From assembly GCA_032251045.1 (NCBI GenBank), contig JAVVEW010000075.1:1-8438 (forward strand): a stretch of DNA of 8,438 nucleotides, in the 5' to 3' direction. This document shows, piece by piece, positions 1 through 6,509 of this stretch. Made by a program: the position numbers and the translations under genes. This DNA comes from JAVVEW01 sp032251045. GTDB lineage: Bacteria; Pseudomonadota; Gammaproteobacteria; Methylococcales; Methylomonadaceae. The notes under the pieces are model-generated. The model worked only from the letters and a program-made list of their open reading frames with translations. It was not told the origin of the DNA and made no database searches. How positions within the stretch are numbered: position 1 is the stretch's first letter; each line of letters starts with the position of its first letter.

Positions 1-61
1 GTCCGTCAAAGAACGCTGTGAATACATCCCTGTAAGCTCTGCGCCAGCATCCATGCTGGCG
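1..61. repeat. Palindromic dispersed-repeat-like segment
   Basis: Two perfect palindromes lie close together. TACA/TGTA arms (23-26 and 31-34) enclose TCCC, and 9-base arms CGCCAGCAT (42-50) and ATGCTGGCG (53-61) are separated by only CC. The layout, 'atacatccctgta' followed by a strong 'gcatccatgc' hairpin, resembles non-coding repeats dispersed in many gammaproteobacterial genomes. That resemblance is from memory, and copy number cannot be judged from one window. No T-tract follows, so it is not an evident intrinsic terminator. The element may continue left of the window. No coding sequence is supported in 1-189. Confidence 0.5.
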
Positions 62-127
62 AAGCCTTTGCCGAACACCCCGAAGCCTTGTTGGACATTG
101 TCGATGTGAAGTGCAAAAGGTTATACA

Positions 128-156
128 TTGACTGGGAATTTTGTTTAACGTTACAT
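128..156 (+). promoter_or_regulatory. Weak sigma70-type promoter candidate for the cyclotransferase gene
   Basis: A TTGACT box (128-133) is followed after 17 bases by TTACAT (151-156), which matches the -10 consensus at only three positions. It lies about 33 bases before the ATG at 190. The -35 box is good and the spacing ideal, but the poor -10 makes this a tentative call. It could serve the cyclotransferase-cusB-cusA transcript. Confidence 0.3.
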
Positions 157-189
157 ACGTCCGCATGACTTGGAAACACCCCATAAAAA

Positions 190-957
190 ATGCACCTATT
201 GCTTAAATTCGCCGCGCTATGCCTGCTTTTGCTCTGCGCAACCAGCCAGGCGGCAGGCGTTTATCAATATCGGGTTGTAGCCCAGTACCCGCATGACAGC
301 CAGGCGTTTACCCAGGGTTTGCTCTGGCACGATGGCAGGTTATATGAGAGTACAGGCGGCTATGGTAAATCCAGGCTTAGAGAGGTGATTCTGGACACGG
401 GCCAAGTCGTCAAGGAAGTGTCATTGCCAGATCGCTTTTTCGGCGAGGGGCTGGCGCTTGATGGCGACCGGCTGCTGCAGCTGACCTGGAAATCGGGCAT
501 CGGCTTTATTTATCAACGCTCGACCTTACAGCGCTTGGCTACGTTTCGTTATCCCGGTGAAGGCTGGGGCGCGGCGATGACGGACAAGGCGCTGATTATC
601 AGCGATGGCAGTTCCCGGCTCAAATTTCTGCAGCCAAAAACATTCGAAGTACAAAAAATCTTGGCTGTGCATGAGGGCGACAAGCCGGTTGTTAATCTTA
701 ACGAACTGGAGCAGGTGGGCGGCAAGCTTTACGCCAATATCTGGCATCGGAATAAAATCGCCGAAATCAACCTTGAAACCGGCGAAGTCATGAACTGGCT
801 GGATGTGTCGGAGCTGGCCCGGCAACAAGGCCCGCTGCATCAGGAATCGGTGCTGAACGGCATTGCCTATAACCCTGACAATCAACATTTTTATATCACC
901 GGCAAACGCTGGCCCAAACTCTATGAACTGGCGCTTATTGAACCCGGCAAGCCTTAA
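190..957 (+). CDS. Secreted glutaminyl-peptide cyclotransferase (plant/bacterial beta-propeller type)
   Basis: The predicted enzyme converts N-terminal glutamine of peptides or proteins to pyroglutamate with release of ammonia, and would act in the periplasm or outside the cell. Residues 1 to about 20 form a Sec signal peptide (hydrophobic LLLLCATSQA, likely cleavage near SQA-A). C16 is not in a good lipobox. The rest matches the glutamine cyclotransferase family seen in papaya and Zymomonas: AFTQGL (39-44), LYEST with E53, FFGEGL (83-88), LTW (98-100), NELE (171-174), ANIW (182-185), LNGIAY (222-227) and ITGKRWPKLYEL (236-247, K239). These blocks cover the known active-site region, so the protein looks intact and catalytic. 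At 255 aa it is of normal length. No strong Shine-Dalgarno precedes the ATG. Its 3' end overlaps the cusB-like gene, which implies co-transcription, though why a cyclase is coupled to metal efflux is unclear. Family assignment is secure; substrate is unknown. Confidence 0.9.
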   Translation: MHLLLKFAALCLLLLCATSQAAGVYQYRVVAQYPHDSQAFTQGLLWHDGRLYESTGGYGKSRLREVILDTGQVVKEVSLPDRFFGEGLALDGDRLLQLTWKSGIGFIYQRSTLQRLATFRYPGEGWGAAMTDKALIISDGSSRLKFLQPKTFEVQKILAVHEGDKPVVNLNELEQVGGKLYANIWHRNKIAEINLETGEVMNWLDVSELARQQGPLHQESVLNGIAYNPDNQHFYITGKRWPKLYELALIEPGKP

Positions 958-2050
958 ACAGATGGTTGTGTTAGCGGCTGTCTTTGGTTTGGGGGCATGG
1001 GTCGGGCGCTTTAGCCAGACGCCGCCACCCGCCACGCCTGCCCACCATGCCGCCCATCACCCTGCCGAGGCCAGCGTTAAAATCGACCCGGCCGTGGTGC
1101 ATAATCTCGGCATCCGAACCGAAACCGTGACCCGCACCGATCTGACCCGAACGGTCGAAGCCATCGGCAAAATCACCCGAGTGGATGAAACCGCCAAACG
1201 CCTGGTTACGCCGCCGATTGATGGTCAGTTGTTATTCATTGCCGAAAAATACCAAGGCGATGAGGTTAAGCAAGGTGAGCGGCTGTTTACCGTCGGCTCC
1301 ACGCAGTTGACGGCGTTGCAAATGGCCTTCCAGCAAGCCATGAATCAACCGAACCTTACCCTGGCCGAAAGTTTGCGCGGGCAATTGCTTGAGCAAGGAT
1401 TGACCCCTTCGCAGCTACGCGAACTCACCGAAGGCGCGGTGCCGAACTTTACTGTGGACGTGTTCGCGCCGGAAGATGCCTTTGTCTTTGACCGACGGGG
1501 GCGCGTGGGCGAAACCGTCCATCCCCGAGTCACGGTATTCAGTCTGGGCGGGCGTGGGCGCAGAATTCAGGTCACGGCGGAAATTCTGGAACGGCAATGG
1601 CGCTGGGTCAAGGCTGGACAATCGGCGCGCATGACCGTGCGTGGCTTGCCCGGGGAGGTCTTTACCGGCCAGGTCAAGCGGGTGGAGCCGCCGGTGGGCT
1701 TTACCACCCGGGCATTGGAAGCTCAGTTACTATTCAGCAGCGATCATCCCGGGCTTTCACAAAGCCAGTTCGCCACGCTCAGGATTGACGCGCCACCGAT
1801 AAAAAACGCTTTGAGCGTGCCTCAGGAGGCGGTGATTTATGACATCGACGGTGCACGCGTGGTGATGCGCGACGGTCAAGGCCGGTTCTTACCGGTTAAG
1901 GTTGAGCTCGGTGAACAAGGCGATGGCCGGGTAGCGCTGCGTTCGGGACTGAACGAAGGCGATACCATCGTGGTGTCCGGGCAGTTTCTGCTCGATGCCG
2001 AAAGCCAGTTGCAAGGCGTCTGGCAACGCTTCAGCGGACATCATCATTGA
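923..2050 (+). CDS. cusB: RND efflux periplasmic adaptor (membrane fusion protein), CusB-like
   Basis: This 375-aa adaptor would link the inner-membrane pump encoded next to it to an outer-membrane channel, for export of Cu(I)/Ag(I). The ATG at 923 is chosen because it gives a typical N-terminus: basic residues (R4, K12), then a hydrophobic anchor (about 14-28). It overlaps the cyclotransferase gene by 35 bases. A TTG at 863 would only add unrelated residues, and an ATG at 962 would start inside the anchor. In order come a His-rich linker (H41, H42, H45, H46), the first barrel/lipoyl half (about 60-125), a short helical region (about 125-170), the second lipoyl half (VDVFAPEDAFVFDRRGRVGETV), a beta-barrel (about 205-290) and a membrane-proximal domain ending GQFLLDAESQLQG, as in CusB. 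The protein ends in three histidines. The separate YHS-type metal-binding domain of some CusB proteins is absent. The gene stops 4 bases before cusA. The family call is firm; the metal is inferred from the pump. Confidence 0.85.
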   Translation: MNWRLLNPASLKQMVVLAAVFGLGAWVGRFSQTPPPATPAHHAAHHPAEASVKIDPAVVHNLGIRTETVTRTDLTRTVEAIGKITRVDETAKRLVTPPIDGQLLFIAEKYQGDEVKQGERLFTVGSTQLTALQMAFQQAMNQPNLTLAESLRGQLLEQGLTPSQLRELTEGAVPNFTVDVFAPEDAFVFDRRGRVGETVHPRVTVFSLGGRGRRIQVTAEILERQWRWVKAGQSARMTVRGLPGEVFTGQVKRVEPPVGFTTRALEAQLLFSSDHPGLSQSQFATLRIDAPPIKNALSVPQEAVIYDIDGARVVMRDGQGRFLPVKVELGEQGDGRVALRSGLNEGDTIVVSGQFLLDAESQLQGVWQRFSGHHH

Positions 2051-2054
2051 GGCT

Positions 2055-5000
2055 ATGATCAACGGACTGATTCGCTTGGCAATCGCCCGCCCGGCTTGGG
2101 TATTGGCGCCGGTGCTGGTGCTGGTGCTGGCCAGTGTCTGGGCACTGATCACGCTGCCGGTCGATGCCATTCCCGATCTCACCGATGTGCAGGTGATTGT
2201 GCGCACGCCCTATCCGGGGCAGACGCCGGCGGTGATCGAAGATCAGATCACCTATCCCTTGTCCACCGCTTTGCAGGCCACGCCCGGCGCGGTGGCGGTG
2301 CGTGGGTTTTCGTTTTTCGGCGATTCTTATGTTTATATACTGTTTGATGCCGACACCGACCTTTACTGGGCCAGATCGCGGGTGCTGGAGTACCTGGATC
2401 AGGCCAAGTCACTGTTGCCCGAGGGCGTTGAACCCCGCCTGGGGCCGGATGCCACCGGGCTGGGTTGGATTTATCAATATGCCCTGATCGATCGCACCGG
2501 CCAGCATGATCTGGCTCAGCTGACCAGTCTGCAGAACTTCCAGTTGAAACTGGCGCTGAACGCGCTGCCGGGCGTGGCGGAAGTAGCGACCGTTTGTGGC
2601 ATGGTCAAACAATACAGCGTGGAACTCGACCCTGGGATGCTGCGCAATTATTACCTGACCCTGGACGCCGTGCGGCAGGCGGTTAAAGAAGGTAATGACG
2701 AACGCGGCGCTTCGGTGGTCGAGCTGGCCGAAGCGGAATATCCCATCACGTTCAAAGGCTATATCAAAACCCTGGACGATCTGGCCTGGATCAGCGTGCC
2801 GACGTTGAAACGGCGGCTGGCCATTTCCTCGGTGCCGCTGTATGAAATCAGCCGCAGCATTCAGCTGGACGGCGCGGCGCGGCGCTGCGTGAGCGACCTG
2901 GACGGCGAGGGCGAGGCGGTCGGCGGCATTGTTATCCTGCGCGCCGGCGGCGATACGCGCGCGACCTTGCGCCGGGTTAAACAAGCCCTGGGCGAATTGG
3001 CTAAAACCTTGCCGGCAGGCGTGGAGCTGGTTGAAACCTATGATCGCGCCGACCTGATCGAGCGGGTGATCGACAATTTAAGCGTCAGGCTGTTGGAAGA
3101 GCTGGCCATTGTGGCGCTGATTTGCTGGTTGTTTTTAGGCAATCTGCGCAGTGCCGGGGTACTGCTGATCACCCTTCCGGTGGGCGTGTTATTGGCTTTT
3201 TTACTGCTGAAACTGCAAAGACTGAGCGTCGATCTCATGGTGTTGAGTGGCATTGCCATTGCGTTAGGTGCCATGGCCGATGCCGGCGTGGTGTTGGTGG
3301 AAAACGCCGACAAACATTTACAAGCCGCCTACCACGATGGCCGCAGCCGGCTTCAGGCCTTGACCGATGCCGCCATCGAAGTCGGCGCACCGCTGTTTTA
3401 TTCCTTGTTGATCATCACGTTAAGTTTTGTGCCGATACTGGCTTTGCCGGGTCAGGCAGGCCGTTTGTTCACGCCGCTAGCATTCAGCAAAACCTATGCC
3501 ATGGCCGCCGCCGCCGTGTTGTCGGTGACGCTGTTGCCGGCTTTGATGTCGGTCTGGCTTAAACGCGGGAGGGCGGTGGAAAACCGTTTGCAGCAGACGT
3601 TGACCCGCTGTTACCGGCCTTTGTTGACGTCTGCATTGGCCAGACCTAAGTTAGTTTGGATCTTGGTGTTGTGGGTGTTGGTCAGTGCGCTTTGGCCTTT
3701 GAGCCGGATGGGCGTCGAGCTGATGCCCGAGATGGATGAAGGCGATTTGTTGTATATGCCGCAAACCTTGCCGGGACTGTCCATTGGCAAGGCTCGGCAG
3801 CTGTTGCAGCAAACCGATCGATTGATCAAAACCGTGCCGGAAGTGGCGCGGGTTTACGGTAAGGCCGGGCGCGCCGACACCGCCACCGATCCCGCGCCGT
3901 TGACCATGTTCGAGACCATCATTCGGCTTAAACCGCGCGCCGAGTGGCGGCCAAACATGACTGTGGACGGCATTATTCAGGAGCTGGATCAAAAACTTCA
4001 GCTTCCAGGGCTTCGTAACGCCTGGTTGAAACCGATTCAGGCTCGGGTCGCCATGCAGAGCACCGGCATCAACACGCCCTTGGGGCTTAAAATCACCGGT
4101 GATGATCTCAAGGAAATTGCACGCCTGGGCGCGCGCATCGAGGCTATTCTGAGTGCTGTACCCGGCACTGAAACGGTATTGGCTGATCGCGCCGACGGTG
4201 CGCGTTACCTGGATTTTGCCATCGACCGGCGGGCAGCGGCGCATTTTGGCTTGAGTATCCAGGAAATTCAGCGCTCGGCGGCTCTGGCGATTGGCGGTGA
4301 AACGGTCACTTACACTGTTGAAGGCCGCGAACGCTACCCGGTACAGCTGCGCTATCCGCGGGCATTTCGTGATTCGATCGCCACGCTTTCAGCATTGCCG
4401 CTGTCGATCACCGAAGACACTGTGGTCGAGTTGAAGGATTTGGCCGAACCGCGCCTGACCGAAGGCCCTTCGGTGATCAAAAGTGAAAACGGCCGATTAG
4501 CCGGTTGGGTGACCATCAGCCAGAACGCTAAGGATTTGAGCCACTATGTCCAGCAGGCGCAAGCGGCGTTGACCGAGCAACTTAAGCTGCCTCCCGGTTA
4601 CCGCCTGACCTGGGTGGGTGAGTCTCGGCAATGGCAACAGGCCCGAATCCGGCTGTATTGGATGGTTCCTGCCGTATTGTTGATTATTTTTGGGCTTTTA
4701 CGCTTGAGTTTTAATGGCCTTCAAGAACCTTTGCTGGTGCTGGCCAGTTTGCCGCTGGCTTTAGTGGGCGGCCTTTGGTTGTGTTATGCCATGGGGCTGG
4801 CCTTTTCCGTGGCCACGGCGGCGGGTTTTCTGGCCTTGGCCGGCGTCGCCGCCGAGTTTGGCGTGGTGATGTTGGTTTATCTTAACGAAGCCACGCAGCG
4901 GCTTGCGCCCGAAACGCCAAAACAATGGCAGGAAGCGGTGCTCGATGGCGCGGTACGCCGGGTTCGGCCCAAGGCCATGACCGTGGCCTTGATTATCTTG

Positions 5001-5180
5001 AGTCTGCTACCGGTATTAGTCGGCCAGAGCGAGGGCGGCGAGTGGGTGAAAAGCATGGCTGCGCCGTTGGTGGGCGGCATGTTGACCGCGCCGCTGTTGT
5101 CCATGCTGGTGCTGCCAGTATTTTACTACCGGTGGCAGGTCAGGTCAGCCGCTTGCTCAGAACCGTTGGCACCGTCTTGA
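2055..5180 (+). CDS. cusA: Heavy-metal RND efflux pump, CusA-like (Cu(I)/Ag(I) type)
   Basis: A proton-driven inner-membrane transporter of the HME-RND family, 1041 aa, close to E. coli CusA at 1047. The ATG at 2055 follows the adaptor stop by 4 bases with GAGG just upstream; an ATG at 1995 in this frame lies within the adaptor gene and would add an unrelated leader. TM1 is near the N-terminus, followed by PVDAIPDLTDVQV and the porter segment FGDSYVYILFD..YWARSRVLEYL. The TM4 motif GAMADAGVVLVEN carries the proton-relay aspartate D409 (E. coli D405). M568 (LLYMPQ), M618 (LTMFE) and M667 (RVAMQSTG) match E. coli M573, M623 and M672, the three-methionine metal site, at exactly conserved spacing. 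Channel methionines in LMVLSG, TYAMA, PALMS and VGGML are also kept, while the position of E. coli M410 is leucine. The stretch between TLDD and RRC is about 4 residues longer than in E. coli CusA and divergent. Copper/silver is the best substrate inference. Confidence 0.93.
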   Translation: MINGLIRLAIARPAWVLAPVLVLVLASVWALITLPVDAIPDLTDVQVIVRTPYPGQTPAVIEDQITYPLSTALQATPGAVAVRGFSFFGDSYVYILFDADTDLYWARSRVLEYLDQAKSLLPEGVEPRLGPDATGLGWIYQYALIDRTGQHDLAQLTSLQNFQLKLALNALPGVAEVATVCGMVKQYSVELDPGMLRNYYLTLDAVRQAVKEGNDERGASVVELAEAEYPITFKGYIKTLDDLAWISVPTLKRRLAISSVPLYEISRSIQLDGAARRCVSDLDGEGEAVGGIVILRAGGDTRATLRRVKQALGELAKTLPAGVELVETYDRADLIERVIDNLSVRLLEELAIVALICWLFLGNLRSAGVLLITLPVGVLLAFLLLKLQRLSVDLMVLSGIAIALGAMADAGVVLVENADKHLQAAYHDGRSRLQALTDAAIEVGAPLFYSLLIITLSFVPILALPGQAGRLFTPLAFSKTYAMAAAAVLSVTLLPALMSVWLKRGRAVENRLQQTLTRCYRPLLTSALARPKLVWILVLWVLVSALWPLSRMGVELMPEMDEGDLLYMPQTLPGLSIGKARQLLQQTDRLIKTVPEVARVYGKAGRADTATDPAPLTMFETIIRLKPRAEWRPNMTVDGIIQELDQKLQLPGLRNAWLKPIQARVAMQSTGINTPLGLKITGDDLKEIARLGARIEAILSAVPGTETVLADRADGARYLDFAIDRRAAAHFGLSIQEIQRSAALAIGGETVTYTVEGRERYPVQLRYPRAFRDSIATLSALPLSITEDTVVELKDLAEPRLTEGPSVIKSENGRLAGWVTISQNAKDLSHYVQQAQAALTEQLKLPPGYRLTWVGESRQWQQARIRLYWMVPAVLLIIFGLLRLSFNGLQEPLLVLASLPLALVGGLWLCYAMGLAFSVATAAGFLALAGVAAEFGVVMLVYLNEATQRLAPETPKQWQEAVLDGAVRRVRPKAMTVALIILSLLPVLVGQSEGGEWVKSMAAPLVGGMLTAPLLSMLVLPVFYYRWQVRSAACSEPLAPS

Positions 5181-5192
5181 TTGTTAATCCGG

Positions 5193-5215
5193 GTGGATGC
5201 GCTTTGCTTATTCAC
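5193..5215 (-). repeat. Degenerate REP-like palindrome (reverse orientation)
   Basis: GTGGAT (5193-5198) and ATTCAC (5210-5215) form imperfect arms around GCGCTTTGCTT. Read on the minus strand it is a TGAATAAGC..GCGCATCCAC element preceded by ATAG, a decayed version of the GTAG-headed 'ggtggataagcg..gcgcatccacc' repeats common in gammaproteobacteria. That comparison is from memory. It starts 13 bases after the cusA-like stop and faces the better REP-like element at 5294. The pair resembles a BIME, which in other bacteria can act as an mRNA end or stability element between genes. Confidence 0.45.
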
Positions 5216-5293
5216 TATGCCGGAGGGTGTGGTAAAAGTCGGAATTACAGCTACATTTTCACTTTTACGACAACCTCTTACGAATGAGGGGCG

Positions 5294-5324
5294 GTAGGCC
5301 GGATAAGCGTCAAGCACATCCGGC
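5294..5324 (+). repeat. REP-like palindrome with GTAG head
   Basis: A GTAG tetranucleotide (5294-5297) is followed by perfect 7-base arms GCCGGAT (5298-5304) and ATCCGGC (5318-5324) around AAGCGTCAAGCAC. This is strikingly like the enterobacterial REP layout (GTAGGCCGGATAAGGCG...CATCCGGC). Such GTAG-headed elements are the known substrates of RAYT-family tyrosine transposases (established for E. coli TnpA-REP). No RAYT gene is in the window, so one would have to be elsewhere in the genome. Two oppositely oriented elements in one intergenic gap fit the BIME pattern. Confidence 0.6.
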
Positions 5325-5349
5325 GTTTGCACTGAGTTTATTTTTATTC

Positions 5350-5355
5350 AAGGAG
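5350..5355 (+). promoter_or_regulatory. Ribosome binding site deciding the start of the SNase-like gene
   Basis: AAGGAG is a near-perfect Shine-Dalgarno. It lies 3 bases before the ATG at 5359 and 6 bases before the ATG at 5362. The 6-base spacing is the normal one, so the second ATG is preferred. I see no convincing promoter between 5181 and 5349, so the gene may rely on read-through from the efflux operon. Confidence 0.7.
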
Positions 5356-5361
5356 TTTATG

Positions 5362-5805
5362 ATGAAAAACGTAATGCTGGTTATGACCCTGCTGTTGTCA
5401 TCGACCGTTTGGGCGGCGGAATACGTGCCGTATGGGGAAAGCCTGCTGGCCAAGTTTGTGGCGGTGAAATCGGTCAACGAAGTGGCGGTTGAAATTGAAA
5501 CCTGGCCAGGTATGAAGCGTGCCGTGACCGTGTTGTTGCCGAATCTGGATTTACCTTCGGCCAGCGCTCAGGTGCCGCTATGTGAGCAGCAGCTGGCTAT
5601 CCGTGGCCAGCGTTTCAGCGAAGATTTTTTAGCCAAGTCCGGTGAGTTGAAAGTACAGCACCTGGTCATGAAAACCACCACCGATGTTTCCGGCAAAGGT
5701 GATTTGGTCACAGGCTTAGGAAGTTTGCGTGACGCTTTGATTAAAGAAGGTTTGGCGCGTCCCGAAGGCCAGGCTGGTCAGCCCTGGTGTCATGATGCGC
5801 CCTGA
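5362..5805 (+). CDS. Periplasmic SNase-fold (thermonuclease-like) protein, probably catalytically inactive
   Basis: A 147-aa protein with a clear Sec signal peptide (about 1-18, cleavage VWA-AE). The mature part follows the staphylococcal-nuclease-like plan of bacterial thermonuclease family proteins: a beta-strand VAVEIETWPGMKRAVTVLL, a loop NLDLPSA where the family has xIDTPE, an LCEQQLAIRGQRFSEDFL helix, and the typical ending LIKEGLARPEGQAGQPWC. The catalytic residues look lost. The DTPE block is DLPS, so the general-base glutamate is serine; the first catalytic arginine position is leucine; and the usual DKYGR block is DVSGKG. C74 and C143 may form a disulfide. A structural or binding role in the envelope is more likely than nuclease activity. 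The gene overlaps the following cytochrome gene by 14 bases, implying translational coupling. The fold assignment rests on motif recognition by eye. Confidence 0.7.
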   Translation: MKNVMLVMTLLLSSTVWAAEYVPYGESLLAKFVAVKSVNEVAVEIETWPGMKRAVTVLLPNLDLPSASAQVPLCEQQLAIRGQRFSEDFLAKSGELKVQHLVMKTTTDVSGKGDLVTGLGSLRDALIKEGLARPEGQAGQPWCHDAP

Positions 5806-6202
5806 ATTATGGGCTTTAATCCTTGCGCTGCTGCTGACTGCGTGCGCGGCCAGGGTCAGCCAAACCACCACCGGTTTCGGTCAGGAAATGCGCGAAGAAA
5901 TGGCGCAAACCGGCATCGACCAAGGGCGTAGCGGTGAAGCGGTCTATCGCTATCGCTGTCAGGGTTGTCACGGCAAAAACACCCAGGGCGCGCCTTTGCC
6001 CGGTGATCGCGATGAGTGGGGGCGCAGGCTGAAACAAGGTCGGGCGGTAGTGTTGCGTCATGCCTTGGAAGGCTATAACCAAACCATGCCGCCTAAAGGC
6101 GGCTGCATGGATTGCAGCGCGGAAGAAGTCGAGCGAGCCATGGATTATATGCTCGACCTGGACGCCATTCCCTGGGCGGAATTGACTCCAGAGCGTCTTT
6201 GA
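5792..6202 (+). CDS. c-type cytochrome lipoprotein, cytochrome c5-like
   Basis: A 136-aa monohaem cytochrome predicted to be exported and lipid-anchored. Residues 1-17 form a signal peptide ending in a lipobox, LTAC with C18 as lipidation site. The haem motif is C56-Q-G-C59-H60, preceded by an acidic/Gln linker. The axial methionine is M99 in the TMPPKGGC segment, and C105 and C108 give the second C-x-x-C pair that marks cytochrome c5, where they form a disulfide. Length and order suit a single class I cytochrome domain. It should carry single electrons at the envelope; partner oxidase or dehydrogenase is not in the window. The start overlaps the SNase-like gene's end, and a second in-frame ATG at 5795 is equally possible. 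No strong Shine-Dalgarno is visible, consistent with coupled translation. No terminator hairpin follows; the next feature is a transposase remnant on the opposite strand. Confidence 0.88.
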   Translation: MMRPELWALILALLLTACAARVSQTTTGFGQEMREEMAQTGIDQGRSGEAVYRYRCQGCHGKNTQGAPLPGDRDEWGRRLKQGRAVVLRHALEGYNQTMPPKGGCMDCSAEEVERAMDYMLDLDAIPWAELTPERL

Positions 6203-6205
6203 TCT

Positions 6206-6504
6206 TGTGTCGCTGATACGTTTTTGTCGGCAACAAGGCGTCGGCGTATTCATCCAAGTGTTGTCTGAGGCAGGCGCTGGAGGGTACTTATTGAATCGAT
6301 AGCGCGGCTTTGAAAGAGTCGTCATTGCGATGATTCTCGATGGTTTCGACATCGCTTTTGCCCAGGCACAGCTTGCCCAGATAGCGCTTGATCAGATCGG
6401 CGTGAGCAATGCCGCGCTGCAACGGAATGCCTTTTTCCAGCGCTTGATTGAGCTGTCCATATCGACTCAAACATAAGTCAACCAAGGCTAACGATGACGG
6501 ATTT
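6206..6504 (-). pseudogene. IS1380-like transposase remnant (N-terminal fragment with in-frame stop)
   Basis: Read on the minus strand, an open frame without an ATG gives NPSSLALVDLCLSRYGQL, then a segment with GIAHADLIKRYLGKLCLGKS and DVETIENHRNDDSFKAALSIQ. A TAA stop (6288-6290) follows, and the same frame resumes with VPSSACLRQHLDEYADALLP. This order (ALVDLCLxRYG, LLCLGKSDFEAIE, VPSSxTLRQRLD) is what I recall of the N-terminal part of IS1380-group transposases, normally over 400 aa. About 100 residues remain; the DDE catalytic region and both IS ends are missing. The left edge is close to the cytochrome stop at 6202 and the right edge close to the stop of the neighbouring minus-strand gene (6510-6512). 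A MKKSVI-like start (ATG at 6508-6510) exists in a different frame, suggesting an additional frameshift. The fragment is not functional. Apart from it, 6203-6509 holds no gene. Confidence 0.7.
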
Positions 6505-6509
6505 TTTCA

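Noticed and set aside
526..1035. 169-aa minus-strand open frame
   Set aside because: It lies antisense to the cyclotransferase and adaptor genes, both of which have clear family motifs; its translation shows no recognisable domain.
1995..2054. Upstream ATG extending the pump protein by 20 residues
   Set aside because: It lies inside the adaptor gene and adds a non-hydrophobic leader before the typical MINGLIRLAIARP start; ATG 2055 fits CusA N-termini.
2108..2130. Tandem GCTGGT repeat as a slippage tract
   Set aside because: It is a few Leu/Val codons in the first membrane helix of the pump; the frame is intact and such codon runs are ordinary in membrane segments.
2409..2984. 191-aa minus-strand open frame within the pump gene
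   Set aside because: Antisense shadow of a well-conserved CusA-like coding region; GC-rich third positions create long open frames on the opposite strand.
3651..4244. 197-aa minus-strand open frame within the pump gene
   Set aside because: Antisense to the segment holding the three conserved metal-site methionines; no motif or ribosome binding site of its own.
5232..5268. Inverted repeat GTAAAAGT / ACTTTTAC before the SNase-like gene, considered as a copper-regulator operator
   Set aside because: Arms are 8 bases apart by a 21-base loop and do not match the spacing or sequence of CusR/CopR or CueR boxes that I know; no promoter is visible around it.
5816..6352. 178-aa minus-strand open frame
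   Set aside because: It is antisense to the cytochrome c lipoprotein and crosses the boundary into the transposase remnant in the wrong frame.
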